Assembly (NCBI GenBank): GCA_905212515.1
Contig: CAJMEU010000149.1
Span: forward strand, 1-6,956
Length of the DNA: 6,956 nt
Reading direction: 5' to 3'
From: an uncultured Oscillospiraceae bacterium
GTDB lineage: Bacteria > Bacillota > Clostridia > Oscillospirales > Ruminococcaceae
The notes below the pieces were generated by a model that saw only the letters and a program-made list of their open reading frames with translations, was not told where the DNA came from and did not search any database. The position numbers and the translations under genes were made by a program. Positions 5,166 through 6,956 of the stretch are shown here, one piece after another (position 1 is the first letter of the stretch; each line of letters begins with the position of its first letter).

Positions 5166-6956
5166 TTACAGCGAGAGCTGCTCGGCCACGTCCTCCTCGC
5201 GCAGGATGGCGCCGGCGGCGGGCAGCGCGCGCACGCGGTAGCGGTGCGGCGCCGTGATCTCCATGCGGCTGGCGCGGCGCACCTCGGTGATGTGCTGGTT
5301 CTTTTTCAGGGTGATGATGTTCACGCCCGCGGTGTTTTTCGTCTGTTTCGCCGGCACCTGGGCGGAGTTCACCAGCAGCATGCGCCCGGCGCTGGTGCGG
5401 ATGGCGATCTCCTCCTCCTCCCGCAAATAGGCCGCGTACACCAGCGGCGCTTTGTCGCTGAAGGCGTTCAGCAGCTTTTTGCGGTTGTTCTTGGTGGCGT
5501 AGGCGTCCATGGGCACCTTGGCGCCCTTGCCGTTTTCAAACAGGAAGAACATGTGGCCCTTGTAATCGGTGGTGACGGCCATGTAGACGGGCACTTCCCC
5601 ATCCTCCATGGACAGGCGCGCGGGGATATAATCCCCCATCAGGCTGGCCTTGCAGTCGGCAAAATCGGCCGCGCGGCACTTGTACACCTGGCAGCGGCTG
5701 GTAAAGAACAGCAGCTCCGCGTCGTTCTTCGTCTCCAGCTGCACGATGATCTCGTCGCCCTCCTTGAGCTTCTGCTCGCCGGACATGCGCAGGGACAGCG
5801 GCGTGATCTTTTTAAAGTAGCCCTCCCGCGTGAAGAACACGCTGACGGGATAATCCGGGATGGCCTCCTCTTCCTCGTCCTCTGCGCCGTCGGCCACTTC
5901 GTACAGGATCTCGCTGCGGCGGGGCCGGCCGTACTTGGCCGCCACCTGGTTCAGCTCGTCGATGATGATGCGCCGCACCTTGGCCGGGCTGGCCAGGATG
6001 GCGTTCAGTTCGGCAATGTCCTTTTCCAGCGCCTCGATCTCCTCGGTGCGCTTCAGGATATACTCCCGGTTCAAATGGCGCAGCTTGATCTCGGCCACGT
6101 ATTCGGCCTGCACCTTGTCGATGCCGAAGCCGATCATCAGGTTGGGCACCACCTCGGCCTCCTCGGCCGTCTCGCGCACGATGCGCACCGCCTTGTCGAT
6201 GTCCAGCAGGATGGCCTGCAAACCTTTCAGCAGGTGCAGGCGCTTCTGCTTGCCCTCCAGTTCGTGGAAGGTGCGCCGGCGCACGCACTCGGTGCGGAAG
6301 GCGCTCCATTCGGTCAAAATCTCCCGCACGCCCATCACCCGGGGCATGCCGGCGATGAGGATGTTGAAATTGCACGAGAAGGAATCCTCCAGCGGCGTCA
6401 GGCGGAACAGCTTGGCCATCACCTTGTCCGGGTCCTGGCCGCGCTTGAGGTCGATGGCCAGCTTCAGGCCGTTGAGGTCCGTCTCGTCGCGCATGTCGCT
6501 GATCTCTTTCACGCGGCCGGCCTTTACCAGGTCGGCGATCTTGTCCATGATCGCTTCCACCGTGGTGGTGGGCGGGATCTGCGTGATCTCCAGCATGTTG
6601 CCCTCGGGGGCGTAATTGTAGCGCGCGCGCACCCGCACGCTGCCGCGGCCGGTGTTGTAAATGCTGTCGATCTCTTTCTCGTCGTAAAGGATATAGCCCC
6701 CGCCCACGAAATCCGGCGCGGGCATGGTGGCCTTGATGTCGTGATCCCGGTCTTTCAGCAGGGCGATGGTGGTCTCGCACAATTCGCGCAGGTTGAACGA
6801 ACAGATGGAGGACGCCATGCCCACGGCGATGCCCAAGGTGTTGTTGGCCAGGATGGTGGGGAACGTGACGGGCAGCAGCGTGGGCTCGGGGGTGGAGGCG
6901 TCGTAGTTGGGCACGAAGTCCACGGGGTCGTTGTCGATGTCGCCGCGCAGGTCGGC
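5166..6956 (-). CDS. Type IIA DNA topoisomerase subunit A (topoisomerase IV/ParC-like), C-terminal part
   Basis: This is the breakage-rejoining subunit of an ATP-dependent type II topoisomerase, which works with a GyrB/ParE-type partner to change DNA topology. The frame stays open to the window edge, so 596 residues are visible. The N-terminal winged helix and catalytic tyrosine lie outside, and the GTG at 6923 is an internal Val codon (VDFVPNYD), not a start. Visible landmarks, numbered from the first residue in the window, are the tower-side motif DFVPNYD (13-19), GIAVGMASSI (42-51), a coiled-coil stretch around 295-345, RPRRSEI (344-350), an acidic linker (about 355-365) and a C-terminal beta-pinwheel (about 370-580). 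The canonical GyrA box QRRGGKG is absent, and the comparable place reads AKQTKNTAGV. That argues for a topoisomerase IV-like or second clostridial A subunit rather than true gyrase A. It ends in TAA, 99 bp before secG. Family assignment is firm; the gyrA versus parC choice is inference. Confidence 0.93.
   Translation of the reverse strand, partial: ADLRGDIDNDPVDFVPNYDASTPEPTLLPVTFPTILANNTLGIAVGMASSICSFNLRELCETTIALLKDRDHDIKATMPAPDFVGGGYILYDEKEIDSIYNTGRGSVRVRARYNYAPEGNMLEITQIPPTTTVEAIMDKIADLVKAGRVKEISDMRDETDLNGLKLAIDLKRGQDPDKVMAKLFRLTPLEDSFSCNFNILIAGMPRVMGVREILTEWSAFRTECVRRRTFHELEGKQKRLHLLKGLQAILLDIDKAVRIVRETAEEAEVVPNLMIGFGIDKVQAEYVAEIKLRHLNREYILKRTEEIEALEKDIAELNAILASPAKVRRIIIDELNQVAAKYGRPRRSEILYEVADGAEDEEEEAIPDYPVSVFFTREGYFKKITPLSLRMSGEQKLKEGDEIIVQLETKNDAELLFFTSRCQVYKCRAADFADCKASLMGDYIPARLSMEDGEVPVYMAVTTDYKGHMFFLFENGKGAKVPMDAYATKNNRKKLLNAFSDKAPLVYAAYLREEEEIAIRTSAGRMLLVNSAQVPAKQTKNTAGVNIITLKKNQHITEVRRASRMEITAPHRYRVRALPAAGAILREEDVAEQLSL

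Noticed and set aside
5860..6615. Plus-strand open frame of 251 codons opposite the topoisomerase gene
   Set aside because: It is Ser/Arg rich with no motif, antisense to a conserved gene, and is a GC-driven shadow.
1..6956. CRISPR array, tRNA, rRNA, insertion sequence or phage genes
   Set aside because: I saw no regularly spaced repeats, cloverleaf or rRNA-like stretches, transposase motifs or terminal inverted repeats. Coding by six ordinary loci accounts for nearly the whole window.

Overview
This is a GC-rich window with G/C strongly preferred at third codon positions. Every gene I can support is on the minus strand, so transcription runs from high to low coordinates. The gene content points to a Firmicute of class Clostridia: a BofA-like small membrane protein, a secG-rnr pair, an ECF sigma factor overlapping a DUF4179-type anti-sigma gene, and a Clostridia-style second type IIA topoisomerase A subunit. 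A GC-rich gut Oscillospiraceae/Ruminococcaceae-like organism fits best. That placement is inference, because no RNA marker is present.

In transcription order, the layout is as follows. (1) 6956-5166: the C-terminal 596 residues of a topoisomerase IV/gyrase A subunit, with its N-terminus outside the window. (2) 5066-4827: secG, behind its own good housekeeping promoter and followed by a perfect 11-bp terminator hairpin. (3) 4751-2658: rnr, encoding RNase R. (4) 2610-2344: a small three-helix membrane protein resembling BofA, followed by a long GC-rich terminator. (5) 2268-2241: an ECF-type promoter. (6) 2188-1640: an ECF sigma factor interrupted in frame by one TAG codon, itself followed directly by ATG. 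(7) 1643-111: a membrane anti-sigma factor overlapping the sigma gene by ATGA. The last 110 bases carry no gene I can defend.

The window holds two functional blocks. The first is housekeeping: protein export (SecG), RNA turnover (RNase R) and DNA topology. The second is a self-contained signalling cassette in which the ECF promoter is probably driven by its own sigma factor, the sigma gene is translationally coupled to its anti-sigma gene, and the anti-sigma protein has one membrane helix and a large outer domain that presumably senses an envelope signal.

The most notable feature is the sigma factor. Its sigma-2 and sigma-4 regions are both intact and in the same frame but are separated by a single amber codon, giving TAG-ATG. 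The possibilities are a split sigma factor made by stop-start reinitiation, amber readthrough, a recent pseudogene, or a one-base sequence error. The sequence alone cannot decide among these. The ECF -10 element also abuts the upstream ATG, which argues that the real start is the TTG at 2188 behind a strong Shine-Dalgarno sequence.
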